This document shows, in pieces, positions 1 through 8,314 of a stretch of 33,204 nt of DNA. The notes below the pieces were generated by a model. The model ran no database searches, was not told where the DNA came from, and was given only the letters and a program-made list of their open reading frames with translations. Source of the stretch: Erysipelotrichaceae bacterium (GTDB taxonomy: Bacteria > Bacillota_I > Bacilli_A > Erysipelotrichales > Erysipelotrichaceae); NCBI GenBank assembly GCA_015058875.1, contig SVBN01000030.1, positions 1 through 33,204 of the forward strand. Reading direction: 5' to 3'. Each line of letters starts with the position of its first letter. Within the stretch, counting starts at the first letter, position 1. Both the position numbers and the translations under genes were made by a program.

Positions 1-75
1 TTTGGCAGCAGTATCAACGATCGGTTTTGCAATATTATCAGCGATCATAAACGTATGTCTCTGATTAAAGTATAG
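1..75 (+). other. Possible 3' end of an upstream gene
   Basis: Frame 1 is open from the window edge to a TAG at 73-75 and would encode 24 residues. Frame 2 is open only to a TGA at 61-63 and would be hydrophobic. The hairpin at 93-118 lies 18 bases past the frame 1 stop, which fits the end of a transcription unit. There is too little sequence to recognise a family, and a gene on the other strand is also possible. Confidence 0.2.
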
Positions 76-92
76 CCGATCGTCAGTAAAAA

Positions 93-125
93 TGACTTAA
101 GGTGCTAACCTTAAGTCACTTTGTT
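93..125 (+). terminator. Perfect 10-bp hairpin, probable terminator
   Basis: TGACTTAAGG (93-102) and CCTTAAGTCA (109-118) form a perfect 10-bp stem with a TGCTAA loop, followed by CTTTGTT. The U-tract is interrupted, so it could equally be a regulatory inverted repeat ahead of the ABC transporter promoter. Confidence 0.5.
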
Positions 126-161
126 CCGGATCAGACAATTTGATTATTTTGTTCAGACAGA

Positions 162-190
162 TTCAAAACATGCCGGATGATTGATAAAAT
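162..190 (+). promoter_or_regulatory. Putative sigma-A promoter of the ABC exporter
   Basis: TTCAAA (162-167) and TAAAAT (185-190) are separated by 17 bases. Transcription would start near 197, just upstream of the AAGAGGA ribosome site (201-207) of the next gene. Confidence 0.45.
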
Positions 191-212
191 AATATGGTTA
201 AAGAGGACGGAT

Positions 213-914
213 ATGAGCTATATCGAATTTCGGAATGTCACAAAGGTCTACCATGTCGGCGAAGTGGATATCCATGCCCTGGACGGCGCTGATTTCAGCG
301 TGGAAAAGGGACAGTTCATTGTCATTGCCGGAGCGAGCGGCGCCGGCAAGAGCACGATTCTGAATATTCTCGGCGGCATGGATACATGCACGACCGGCGA
401 GATCATCGTGGATGGTGTCCGGGTGGATCAGATGGATGAGAACCAGCTGACCGATTACCGGCGGTATGATATCGGCTTTGTATTCCAGTTCTATAACCTT
501 GTTCAGAATCTGACGGCATTGGAAAATGTCGAACTGGCGACTGAAATCTGCAGGGATCCGCTGAATCCATCGGAAGTGCTGAAACAGGTCGGTCTGGAAG
601 AGCGCATGCATAATTTCCCGTCCCAGCTTTCCGGCGGGGAACAGCAGCGTGTCGCCATTGCCAGAGCTCTGGCAAAGAACCCGAAGCTTCTGTTATGCGA
701 TGAGCCGACCGGTGCACTGGACTATGTTACCGGAAAGCAGATTCTGAAGCTTCTTCAGCAGACATGCCGCGATCTCGGCATGACTGTCATTATCATTACC
801 CATAACCTGGCATTATGCCCGATGGGAGACAGGGTTTTCCGTGTGAAATCCGGAAGAATCATTTCTGAAGAAACCAACGAGCATCCCCAGGATATTGATA
901 CGATCGAGTGGTGA
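213..914 (+). CDS. ABC transporter ATP-binding protein (MacB/LolD-type)
   Basis: This is a cytoplasmic ATPase of 233 residues that would power the FtsX-type permease encoded next. Walker A is GASGAGKST at residues 40-48. The signature LSGGEQQR lies near 139-146, and Walker B with the following [12 protein letters not shown] lies near 160-171. A histidine switch (IIITHN) follows. This size and motif set is typical of the MacB/LolD class, whose permeases act as mechanotransmitters rather than as conventional channels. I chose ATG 213 over the upstream ATG at 177 because AAGAGGA sits just before it and because the domain begins at YIEFRNV. The permease start follows the stop after three bases, so the two form one operon. 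The substrate cannot be read from the sequence. Confidence 0.93.
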   Translation: MSYIEFRNVTKVYHVGEVDIHALDGADFSVEKGQFIVIAGASGAGKSTILNILGGMDTCTTGEIIVDGVRVDQMDENQLTDYRRYDIGFVFQFYNLVQNLTALENVELATEICRDPLNPSEVLKQVGLEERMHNFPSQLSGGEQQRVAIARALAKNPKLLLCDEPTGALDYVTGKQILKLLQQTCRDLGMTVIIITHNLALCPMGDRVFRVKSGRIISEETNEHPQDIDTIEW

Positions 915-917
915 GCA

Positions 918-3900
918 ATGCCCCGCACACTGAAGAAAGACATATTGAGACTGATCCGGTCAACCAGAGGCCGCTTCTTTTCACTGACTGCGATTGTCAT
1001 GATCGGAGTCGCTTTCTTCGTGGGCGTTTCCGCATCCTCCACGATTATGGCCGACAATGTTGACGCCTATTCCGACCGGCTGGATCTGAAGGATATCACA
1101 ATCTATTCCAGCTACGGCTTCGATCAGGAAGATATCGATGCTCTGATGTCACTGGAGGAAGTGGAATATGCGGAAGGGGCGAAATTTGTCGATGTCATGG
1201 CAGGCTCCGGTTCCGTTACCCTTGTAACAAGAGTGCACAGCTATGACCCGGAGAGCAGAATCAATCATTTTGAACTGGTGGACGGCAGGCTGCCGGAAAA
1301 CAGATATGAAGTGCTTTCGGAATCGGGGACGGATCTCGAACCCGGATACCAGGTCGGCACTGTGATTGAATTCAGCCGGCCGGAAGATGACCTGGAAGAC
1401 TGGCTGAACGTGAACAGAGTAACGGTCGTCGGCACGATCGATACACCGCTTTACCTGAATGAAACAAAGGAAAACAGCACCTTATCCAACCAGTATCTGC
1501 AGACTTATCTGTATATCCCAGAAGAAGCGTTTGAGATCGATTATGATCTCGAGGCAAATGTCATTGTCAGAGGCGCTAAGGGCTATGAGTCCTTTTATGA
1601 TGCCTATGAGGAATACACATCCGCTGTCCGGGAGAAGATCGAAGACTTCGGTACCACGCAGGTTATGCACCGGCATGATGCGGTGCTGGCGGAAGCGTAT
1701 GACAAGCTGAATGACGGCTGGCAGGAATACTACGACGGCGAGAAGGAATTCAATGAAAAGATTGCCGACGCTGAAAAAGAGATTGCGGACGGCGAAAAGG
1801 AAATCGCGGACGGCGAGAAGGAACTTGCGGACGGAATACAGAAGCTGAAGGACGCCCAGGATGAACTGGATGAAGCGGAAACAGACGGCTACCGGCAGAT
1901 CGCGGACGGCCGTGCGGAAATCGAAAAGGGCAGGGAAAAACTGAAGGAAGGCGAACACGAGTTCTACGAGAAGCAGGAAGAATACCTTGCCTTAAGGGAT
2001 CAGATAGATGAAGCGATTGATATGCTGAAAGACGCAAAGAGCGGTATCTCACAGCTGAACGACGGCCTGAAACAGATTGACGACGGCATTGCCTCCCTGG
2101 AACAGGCAAAGGAAGGCCTGAAGCAGATCGATGAAGGCATGGTGCAGATCGATGAAGCTCTGCCGCAGCTCGAACAGGCACAGCAGGGACTTGAACTGAT
2201 CAATGGTCTGATCGATGCACTGGACGCCTCTGAACAGGCAGTTGATGCGGCTGCCGCATTGCTGCCGGAAGTGCCGCAGGAAACCATGGACGCCGTCGGT
2301 TCCCTGGTGGATGCGGTTCTGGATCAGGATCCTGCGGACTGCAGCGGGATTGATTTCTCACAGGCAGAGACACAGCTCAATAACGGAATAGACGCTGTGA
2401 ATGATGCGCTGGAAAACAGTGATCTGATTGATCAGAACAGCACCGTACAGGATCTGATTGACCGGTATCCGGAACTGTCCGGACTGGCACAGTCCCTCGG
2501 GATTGATGCGTCTGCGTCGGTCGGGGAACTGATTCAGTCTGCGGAAGACAGAATTGAAACAATCGCTCCGAATGCTGATCAGATGGCGGATGCGTGCAAG
2601 ACGGCGGTAGCCGTCATGCCGGAGGGCGGACTTCCGCAGGATGTGAAGGACGCCGTGCATGCGCAGATGGAAGAAATCCGGGAAAACGGACTGAGCCCGG
2701 AAGCGGCTGCCGCTTTGAAGCAGGAAATCGAAGCACAGAAACAGCAGCTGCTGGCACAGAAGGAAGAAATCGCTTCGCAGCTGAGGGAACAGGGGATTGA
2801 TCCGGATAACCTGAGTACGGAGATTGAAAATCTGAGAAGTCAGCGTGAACAGCTGCCGGCAATGCGGCAGGAAATCACGGATCAGCTGGCGGCGCAGGGT
2901 ATTGCGGAAGATCAGATCGATGCGAAGATTGAAGAACTGAAAGTGCAGAGGCAGGAACTGGAAGAGACAAAAAAGACAGCCGCGGAAGGACTGAAACAGC
3001 TGGAACTGGATGTTGACGATCCGGAGCTGGAGAAGAAAATCGATGCGAAAATCGCGGAACTGAAGGACCAGCAGCGTCAGATCGATGAAGGCCTTGCCAA
3101 AGGTCTGGCCATGCTGGAAGACGGCAGGGATACGCTGAACAAAGCGTATATGGCTACGATCAACGCCGCGGCGGAACTGGCAGAGGAAGTGGAGAAAGCC
3201 CAGAAGGAAATCAATGACGGCTGGGCGGAGATCGAAGAAAACCGGCAGAAGCTGGAAGACGGAAAGCAGGAACTCGAAGAAGCAAAGAAGGAACTGGAAG
3301 ACGCGCGGAAGGACGGACTGCAGGAGCTTGCGGATGCGAGAAGCAAACTCGACAAGGCTCAGCAGGATATTGATGAACTGGAAGACGGGGAATGGACCGT
3401 ACTCGACAGGCAGTCCCATTATGCCAGCCGCACCTACCGGAATACGGTGGAACAGATGGCTGCGATTGCGGCGGTATTCCCGGTATTCTTCTTCATGGTT
3501 GCGGCACTGGTATGTCTGACGACCATGACGAGAATGATCGATGAGCAGAGATCCCAGATCGGCATCATGCGGGCGCTCGGATACAGCGAACTGCAGTGTG
3601 CCATGAAATATCTGCTGTATGCGGCGGCTGCGACATTCTTCGGGGAAATCCTCGGCGTGATCCTCGGCCTTGCAATCTTCCCGTATATCATTTACACGGC
3701 ATGGCGGATGATGTATGTTCTGCCGCCGATGAAGATATATATTCCGTGGAATCTGATCCTGCTGTCCTCCGTGTCATTCATGGCGGTCATGCTGGCGACG
3801 ACCTGGTTTGCCTGCCGCGGGGATATGAAGGAAGTGCCTTCCCAGCTGCTGAGACCGAAATCTCCGAAGCTCGGCAAGAGCGCGCTGATTGAAAAGATCC

Positions 3901-5063
3901 CGCTGATCTGGAACAATCTGAGCTTTACCTGGAAGGTGACGATGCGCAATCTGTTCCGCTATAAGAAGCGTCTGGTCATGACCGTGATCGGCGTTGCCGG
4001 ATGCGCGGCGCTGCTGATCACCGGATTCGGCGTGCGTGATTCCATCAACTCCATGGTGGATATCCAGTTCGATGAGCTGCAGCTGTTTGATGGTCAGGTC
4101 AAAGCCGAAAAGCTGAAGATGAGCGAAGTGGAAGCCTTTGCCCTGGAGGTAAGAGGCTATGACAATATCGGACATGTCACGATCGCCGGCAGCTACAGTG
4201 CAATCGGCACAAACGGCCATGATCCGCTCGAGGAAACAATTACCGTGCAGGTATTCAAAGATCCGGAAACGATCATTCCGTGCTATACGCTGCGCACCAG
4301 AAAAGGACATGACCCGATTTCCCTGGATGATACCGGAGCCGTGATCAGCGAAAAGCTGGCGGAAAATCTTGATGTGGGCGTCGGGGATACCATCCTGACG
4401 GAAAGCAGCACCGGCGTAAAGCGGAACGTCAGGATTGCGGCAGTCGCGGAAATGTATATCCAGCATTACATGTTCATGACGCAGAACTATTACACCGAAG
4501 TGTTCGGTAATCCGCTGGCCATGGATACATTGCTGGTGCAGGTGGATGGCAGTGATGAAGACAGCCGGGCATTCCAGCAGGAAATCGTGCATGACGACAG
4601 GGTCAGCGAACTGCATTTCTATGATTCGATCCTCGAGAATTTCAAGACCATGGTCAATTCCCTGGATCTGATTGTATGGACACTGATTATCTCCTCCATG
4701 TCACTTGCCTTTGTGGTTCTGGGCAATCTGATGAATATCAACATCAGCGAGCGCCAGCGCGAGATCGCAACATTGAAGGTTCTGGGATTCCGCAGGAAGG
4801 AAGTGGAGGATTATATCTACAAGGAAAACAATGTGCTGACGGCACTGGGCGCGCTGACCGGCATACCGGTCGGCCAGCTGCTGCATCATTACATCATGCG
4901 CCAGGTGGAAATGGATTATGTCATGTTCGGCAGAAGCGTTGCCGTTTCCAGCAATATCCTGTCGGTTCTTATGACCGTTCTTTTCGGCATGCTGGTGAAC
5001 TTCTTCATGAGGAAGAAACTGAAGGCGATCGAAATGGTTGAATCGCTCAAGAGCGTTGAATAA
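918..5063 (+). CDS. FtsX-like ABC permease with a giant extracytoplasmic coiled coil
   Basis: This 1381-residue membrane protein is the partner of the ATPase at 213-914. It has an N-terminal membrane segment near residues 19-40 and an extracytoplasmic region. A charged coiled coil of nearly 600 residues runs from about 250 to 830, starting with seven-residue repeats of the type IADGEKE. The first FtsX domain (about 840-970) has three membrane helices and the loop RSQIGIMRALGY. A linker helix near 1018-1040 leads to a second extracytoplasmic domain. The second FtsX domain (about 1249-1365) carries the matching REIATLKVLGF loop. The two-FtsX-domain layout is known for large Gram-positive MacB-like permeases, but the coiled coil is unusually long. 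Such a rod could reach through the cell wall, which is inference. Export of lipid, peptide or toxic compounds, or a mechanical signalling role, are all possible. Confidence 0.88.
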   Translation: MPRTLKKDILRLIRSTRGRFFSLTAIVMIGVAFFVGVSASSTIMADNVDAYSDRLDLKDITIYSSYGFDQEDIDALMSLEEVEYAEGAKFVDVMAGSGSVTLVTRVHSYDPESRINHFELVDGRLPENRYEVLSESGTDLEPGYQVGTVIEFSRPEDDLEDWLNVNRVTVVGTIDTPLYLNETKENSTLSNQYLQTYLYIPEEAFEIDYDLEANVIVRGAKGYESFYDAYEEYTSAVREKIEDFGTTQVMHRHDAVLAEAYDKLNDGWQEYYDGEKEFNEKIADAEKEIADGEKEIADGEKELADGIQKLKDAQDELDEAETDGYRQIADGRAEIEKGREKLKEGEHEFYEKQEEYLALRDQIDEAIDMLKDAKSGISQLNDGLKQIDDGIASLEQAKEGLKQIDEGMVQIDEALPQLEQAQQGLELINGLIDALDASEQAVDAAAALLPEVPQETMDAVGSLVDAVLDQDPADCSGIDFSQAETQLNNGIDAVNDALENSDLIDQNSTVQDLIDRYPELSGLAQSLGIDASASVGELIQSAEDRIETIAPNADQMADACKTAVAVMPEGGLPQDVKDAVHAQMEEIRENGLSPEAAAALKQEIEAQKQQLLAQKEEIASQLREQGIDPDNLSTEIENLRSQREQLPAMRQEITDQLAAQGIAEDQIDAKIEELKVQRQELEETKKTAAEGLKQLELDVDDPELEKKIDAKIAELKDQQRQIDEGLAKGLAMLEDGRDTLNKAYMATINAAAELAEEVEKAQKEINDGWAEIEENRQKLEDGKQELEEAKKELEDARKDGLQELADARSKLDKAQQDIDELEDGEWTVLDRQSHYASRTYRNTVEQMAAIAAVFPVFFFMVAALVCLTTMTRMIDEQRSQIGIMRALGYSELQCAMKYLLYAAAATFFGEILGVILGLAIFPYIIYTAWRMMYVLPPMKIYIPWNLILLSSVSFMAVMLATTWFACRGDMKEVPSQLLRPKSPKLGKSALIEKIPLIWNNLSFTWKVTMRNLFRYKKRLVMTVIGVAGCAALLITGFGVRDSINSMVDIQFDELQLFDGQVKAEKLKMSEVEAFALEVRGYDNIGHVTIAGSYSAIGTNGHDPLEETITVQVFKDPETIIPCYTLRTRKGHDPISLDDTGAVISEKLAENLDVGVGDTILTESSTGVKRNVRIAAVAEMYIQHYMFMTQNYYTEVFGNPLAMDTLLVQVDGSDEDSRAFQQEIVHDDRVSELHFYDSILENFKTMVNSLDLIVWTLIISSMSLAFVVLGNLMNINISERQREIATLKVLGFRRKEVEDYIYKENNVLTALGALTGIPVGQLLHHYIMRQVEMDYVMFGRSVAVSSNILSVLMTVLFGMLVNFFMRKKLKAIEMVESLKSVE
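1758..1841 (+). repeat. Four tandem 21-bp units encoding a heptad repeat
   Basis: Units at 1758-1778, 1779-1799, 1800-1820 and 1821-1841 encode successive heptads KIADAEK, EIADGEK, EIADGEK and ELADGIQ. The DNA units differ mainly at third positions, so the repeat is under protein-level selection rather than newly duplicated. It opens the coiled coil of the permease. Similar xADGxxxL heptads occur in YhgE/Pip-type membrane proteins. Confidence 0.75.
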
Positions 5064-5066
5064 CAA

Positions 5067-5095
5067 TTGCGAACTTTCCGAAGATCACGCATAAT
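5067..5095 (+). promoter_or_regulatory. Putative promoter of the superoxide reductase gene
   Basis: TTGCGA (5067-5072) and CATAAT (5090-5095) are 17 bases apart, directly after the permease stop. The start site would fall near 5102, leaving a very short leader that still holds AAGGAGG. Read-through from the exporter genes is also possible because no terminator is seen between them. Confidence 0.35.
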
Positions 5096-5117
5096 GAAAG
5101 AAGGAGGACTAACAATC

Positions 5118-5495
5118 ATGAGTGAATTCAAAGTACTGCGCTGCAAGGGGTGCGGAAAAATGGTTCTGACACTGAAGGACAGCGCCTGCCCGACAAAGTG
5201 CTGCGGTGAAGCAATGGAAGTGCTCACAGCCAATACAACTGACGGTGCTGCTGAAAAGCATGTTCCGGTTGTAACAAGAGAAAACGGAAAGCTGGCTGTC
5301 AACGTCGGTTCCGTAGATCATCCGATGCTGGAAGCGCACTTCATCCAGTGGGTTGCTCTGGTGGGAGACAAGAGCGTTCAGATCTGCGAACTGAACCCGG
5401 GCGAAGCTCCGCACGTGGAAGTTCCGGATGACGGCTCCGTCAAGGAAGTCTACGAATACTGCAATCTTCACGGACTCTGGAAAACAACTTTATAA
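5118..5495 (+). CDS. dfx: Desulfoferrodoxin, 2Fe superoxide reductase
   Basis: This is a 125-residue cytoplasmic enzyme that reduces superoxide to hydrogen peroxide without making oxygen, a defence typical of anaerobes. The N-terminal rubredoxin-like centre I has all four ligands: C9, C12, C28 and C29 (CKGC and CCGE). The catalytic Fe(His)4Cys centre II is complete: H48 preceded by E46-K47, H68, H74, C115 and H118 (YCNLHG). The conserved EKHVP loop carries the Glu and Lys that guide substrate. Length and layout match class I (2Fe) desulfoferrodoxins. ATG 5118 is chosen because AAGGAGG lies at the right distance; a GTG/TTG-type extension upstream has no support. A hairpin follows the stop. Confidence 0.95.
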   Translation: MSEFKVLRCKGCGKMVLTLKDSACPTKCCGEAMEVLTANTTDGAAEKHVPVVTRENGKLAVNVGSVDHPMLEAHFIQWVALVGDKSVQICELNPGEAPHVEVPDDGSVKEVYEYCNLHGLWKTTL

Positions 5496-5502
5496 TTCAG
5501 AC

Positions 5503-5526
5503 AAAGCTGCATAAAAGCAGCTTTTC
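5503..5526 (+). terminator. Hairpin after the superoxide reductase gene
   Basis: AAAGCTGC (5503-5510) pairs with GCAGCTTT (5517-5524) around a six-base loop. The U-run is short (CTTTTCCC), so termination is probably partial. Confidence 0.5.
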
Positions 5527-5558
5527 CCATATTTATAAGACAGGAAAGGAACTGGACT

Positions 5559-6698
5559 ATGACATTATTGAAAAACGGATGCATTCACGACATGGTAAAC
5601 AGAGAACCCTATAACGCGGATATCCTGATTGAAGACGGAAAGATCAGAGCGATCGGGCACGATCTTCCGGAAGATGGGGAAGTAATCGATCTCAGCGGCC
5701 TGGATGTATATCCCGGCTTTATCGATGCCCACAGCCACATCGGTCTTGCCGGCACAGGCATCGGATATGAATGCATTGACTACAATGAAATGAGCGATAT
5801 CTGCTCGCCGCAGGTACGGGCAATCGACAGCTTTGACCCGTTTGACCGGAGTCTTAAGACGGCCGCAAAAGCCGGCGTCACCACCGTTGCGACAGGGCCC
5901 GGTTCCGCCGATGTACTGGGCGGAACATGGATCGCTGTCAAGACCACCGGCGTATGCGCGGATGATATGGTTGTCCGTGATCCGGTTGCCATGAAATGCG
6001 CATTCGGTGAAAATCCGAAACGGTGCTATAAGGACAGAGGCGCAAGTGCGAGAATGTCCACGGCTGCCCATTTCCGGAATATGATGTATCAGGCGAAGGA
6101 ATACCTGGCAAAGAAGGAAGCGGCAGGGGATGACATCTTCAAAAAGCCGGCCTACAACCAGAAGTGCGAGGCGCTGATCCCGGTTCTGAAGAAGGAAATC
6201 CCGCTGAAAGCGCACGCCCATCAGGCAAATGATATTCTGACCGCAATCCGTCTTGCCAAAGAATTTGATGTCAATCTGACCCTGGAACATGTCACGGAAG
6301 GTCATCTGATTGCGGATAAGCTGGCGGAAAACAGTCAGTATCCGATGGCGGTCGGTCCGACATTCAGCCATGCTTCAAAATATGAACTGCAGAATATCTC
6401 CTGGCAGACGCCCGGCATTCTTTCTTCCAAGGGCTGCCAGGTATCGATCGTTACCGACCATCCGTTCTCACTGGAAGAATATCTGCCCATCTATGCCGGA
6501 CTCGCCGCAAAGGCAGGCATGGACCGTTATGAAGCACTGAAGGCAATCACAATCAATCCGGCAAAGCATCTGCTCATTGATGACAGAGTCGGTTCCCTGG
6601 AACCGGGCAAGGATGCGGATATCGTCGCATATGAAGGAGATCCGTTTGAAATCACATCCGAAGTCAGGCTTGTGCTGATTGACGGAAAGAGAGTCTGA
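5559..6698 (+). CDS. Amidohydrolase-family metal-dependent hydrolase
   Basis: This 379-residue enzyme belongs to the amidohydrolase superfamily and is closest in style to the imidazolonepropionase-like group (COG1228). The N-terminal beta-sandwich ends at VYPGFIDAHSHIGL, which provides the HxH metal pair. Further metal ligands are the histidines in KAHAHQAND and LEHVTEGH, and the aspartate in VTDHPF. The C-terminal GSLEPGKDADIVAYEGDPF motif is the usual closing strand of the family. The ribosome site AGGAAAGGAA precedes ATG 5559. The natural substrate is unknown: cyclic amides, dipeptides and guanidino compounds are all processed by relatives. The gene is followed 13 bases later by a 1-phosphofructokinase gene, but the two products have no obvious shared pathway. 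Confidence 0.85.
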   Translation: MTLLKNGCIHDMVNREPYNADILIEDGKIRAIGHDLPEDGEVIDLSGLDVYPGFIDAHSHIGLAGTGIGYECIDYNEMSDICSPQVRAIDSFDPFDRSLKTAAKAGVTTVATGPGSADVLGGTWIAVKTTGVCADDMVVRDPVAMKCAFGENPKRCYKDRGASARMSTAAHFRNMMYQAKEYLAKKEAAGDDIFKKPAYNQKCEALIPVLKKEIPLKAHAHQANDILTAIRLAKEFDVNLTLEHVTEGHLIADKLAENSQYPMAVGPTFSHASKYELQNISWQTPGILSSKGCQVSIVTDHPFSLEEYLPIYAGLAAKAGMDRYEALKAITINPAKHLLIDDRVGSLEPGKDADIVAYEGDPFEITSEVRLVLIDGKRV

Positions 6699-6711
6699 AA
6701 GAGACCGGAAT

Positions 6712-7611
6712 ATGATCTACACAGTGACGCTGAATCCGGCGCTGGATTATGTCATACAGACAGATCATTTCCGGACCGGACAGATCAACCGGAATAAAGA
6801 AGAGCATCTGTACTTCGGCGGCAAGGGCGTCAACGTGTCCTGCATCCTGAAGGAACTGGACACGGAAAGCACGGCTCTGGGATTCATTGCCGGTTTTACC
6901 GGAAAAGCACTGCAGGATGGTCTGAAGGGCAGCGGCATCCGTACTGACTTCATTGAAGTGAGTCAGGGAATGACACGCATCAATGTCAAAGTAAAATCGG
7001 ATGATGAAACCGAGATCAACGGCAGAGGACCGGAAATCGCGGAAGCGGATTTCGCGGCTCTGCTGGATAAACTCACTGCCCTGAAACAGGGGGATACGCT
7101 GGTTCTCTCCGGCAGTATTCCTTCCTGCATGCCGGCGGATACCTATGAAAAGATTCTGGAAAAGACCGGTCCGGAAGTGCGGACTGTCATCGACGCTGAA
7201 AAGGATCTGCTGATAAAGGTTCTGAAGTATCATCCGTTCCTGATCAAGCCGAATCATATCGAACTCGCGGAAATGTTCGGCGTTTCCCTGAAGACACAGG
7301 AAGACATCGTGACATATGCCGCAAAGCTGCAGGAAATGGGAGCACGGAATGTGCTTGTCTCCATGGCCAAAGACGGCGCTGTTCTGCTGGATGAATTTCA
7401 CAATGTTCATGTCACGGGAGCAGCGGAAGGAACCGTTGTCAATTCCGTCGGCGCCGGTGATTCGATGGTCGCAGGATTCCTTGCCGGCTGGGGGAAGACA
7501 GGAGATTATGGCTATGCCCTGAAGCTCGGTACTGCCTGCGGCGGAGCGACGGCATTTCATTCCGGTCTGGCAAAAAAAGAAGAGATCGAAGAGGTGTTCC
7601 GGACATTATGA
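6712..7611 (+). CDS. fruK: 1-phosphofructokinase (PfkB family)
   Basis: This 299-residue cytoplasmic kinase converts fructose 1-phosphate to fructose 1,6-bisphosphate. It begins with MIYTVTLNPALDYV, followed by the FGGKGVNVS glycine motif near residue 40. It also has TRINVK and DETEING, which are characteristic of FruK/LacC, and the catalytic GAGDS near 247-251. The match to Bacillus-type FruK runs along the whole length. Tagatose-6-phosphate kinase (LacC) is the main alternative. I use ATG 6712 rather than the earlier in-frame ATG 6679, because the latter would overlap the amidohydrolase and lie upstream of the conserved N-terminus. No fruA or fruR neighbour is present, which is unusual for fruK. 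Its stop overlaps the next start (ATGA). Confidence 0.88.
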   Translation: MIYTVTLNPALDYVIQTDHFRTGQINRNKEEHLYFGGKGVNVSCILKELDTESTALGFIAGFTGKALQDGLKGSGIRTDFIEVSQGMTRINVKVKSDDETEINGRGPEIAEADFAALLDKLTALKQGDTLVLSGSIPSCMPADTYEKILEKTGPEVRTVIDAEKDLLIKVLKYHPFLIKPNHIELAEMFGVSLKTQEDIVTYAAKLQEMGARNVLVSMAKDGAVLLDEFHNVHVTGAAEGTVVNSVGAGDSMVAGFLAGWGKTGDYGYALKLGTACGGATAFHSGLAKKEEIEEVFRTL

Positions 7612-8267
7612 CATACAGAATCCTGTGCTACGGTGATTCCAATACATACGGCTATATTCCTGCGGGAATGGGCACGCGGTATGATGAGCAGACGCGCTGG
7701 ACTGCGCTGCTGCAGAAGAAACTCGGAACGGATTATACAATTATTGAAGAAGGCTGCAGCGGCAGAACAACGGATATCGACGATCCGGATGCTGTATGGA
7801 AAAACGGAATGAAAGGACTGCACATATCCCTGCATTCCCACAGGCCTCTGGATATGATCATCCTGATGCTCGGTACCAATGATCTGAAGACAACGTTCCG
7901 CCGTGATGCAAAGACAATCGCAGCATCCGCGGCGTCGCTCGGACGTGAATCCTGCAGATATCTGAAGGAAAAGCAGGGATATGAACCGGTCATCCTGTTC
8001 CTGTGTCCGCCGGCACTGGATCCATCCGTGACCAAAGGTCCGTTCGGTACGGATTTCACGGATGTATCTGTGGAAGTGTCTGAAGACCTCGGAAGATATT
8101 ACAGGAAACAGGCTTCCGAAAACGGATGGGTATTTATGAATACTGCGGAGTTTTTGAAATCCTCCGGATCGGACGGGCTTCATTGGAATCCGCAGGAGCA
8201 TCGGATGCTGGCTGAAAAACTGGCTGAGCTGATTCCGGAGATCAGAATACAGACTGTCCAAAAATGA
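7608..8267 (+). CDS. SGNH/GDSL-family hydrolase
   Basis: This 219-residue protein is probably a cytoplasmic esterase or acyl hydrolase, because no signal peptide is visible. Block I is CYGDSNTYGY with the nucleophile S11. Block III is LGTNDLK with the oxyanion-hole asparagine near residue 91. Block V is DGLHWN with the catalytic Asp/His pair near 188-192. The opening resembles bacterial arylesterase/lysophospholipase-like SGNH enzymes, including those acting on carbohydrate esters. The start overlaps the fruK stop by four bases (ATGA), so translation is likely coupled. A sugar-ester deacetylase feeding fruK would fit the context but is only inference. Confidence 0.87.
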   Translation: MTYRILCYGDSNTYGYIPAGMGTRYDEQTRWTALLQKKLGTDYTIIEEGCSGRTTDIDDPDAVWKNGMKGLHISLHSHRPLDMIILMLGTNDLKTTFRRDAKTIAASAASLGRESCRYLKEKQGYEPVILFLCPPALDPSVTKGPFGTDFTDVSVEVSEDLGRYYRKQASENGWVFMNTAEFLKSSGSDGLHWNPQEHRMLAEKLAELIPEIRIQTVQK

Positions 8268-8279
8268 CAGGAATCAGTT

Positions 8280-8308
8280 TTGTATTTCAGCTATGGTTCT
8301 GCTATAAA
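8280..8308 (+). promoter_or_regulatory. Promoter of the structured RNA upstream of pnp
   Basis: TTGTAT (8280-8285) and TATAAA (8303-8308) have a 17-base spacer. The -10 box is extended (TGCTATAAA). Initiation would be near 8315, just ahead of the first stem of the folded segment. Confidence 0.5.
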
Positions 8309-8314
8309 GTGAGA

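Noticed and set aside
2358-3419. A 353-residue open frame on the minus strand within the coiled-coil permease gene
   Set aside because: The Phe/Leu/Arg-rich product is the reverse of Glu/Lys/Gln codons; no start signal or domain is visible.
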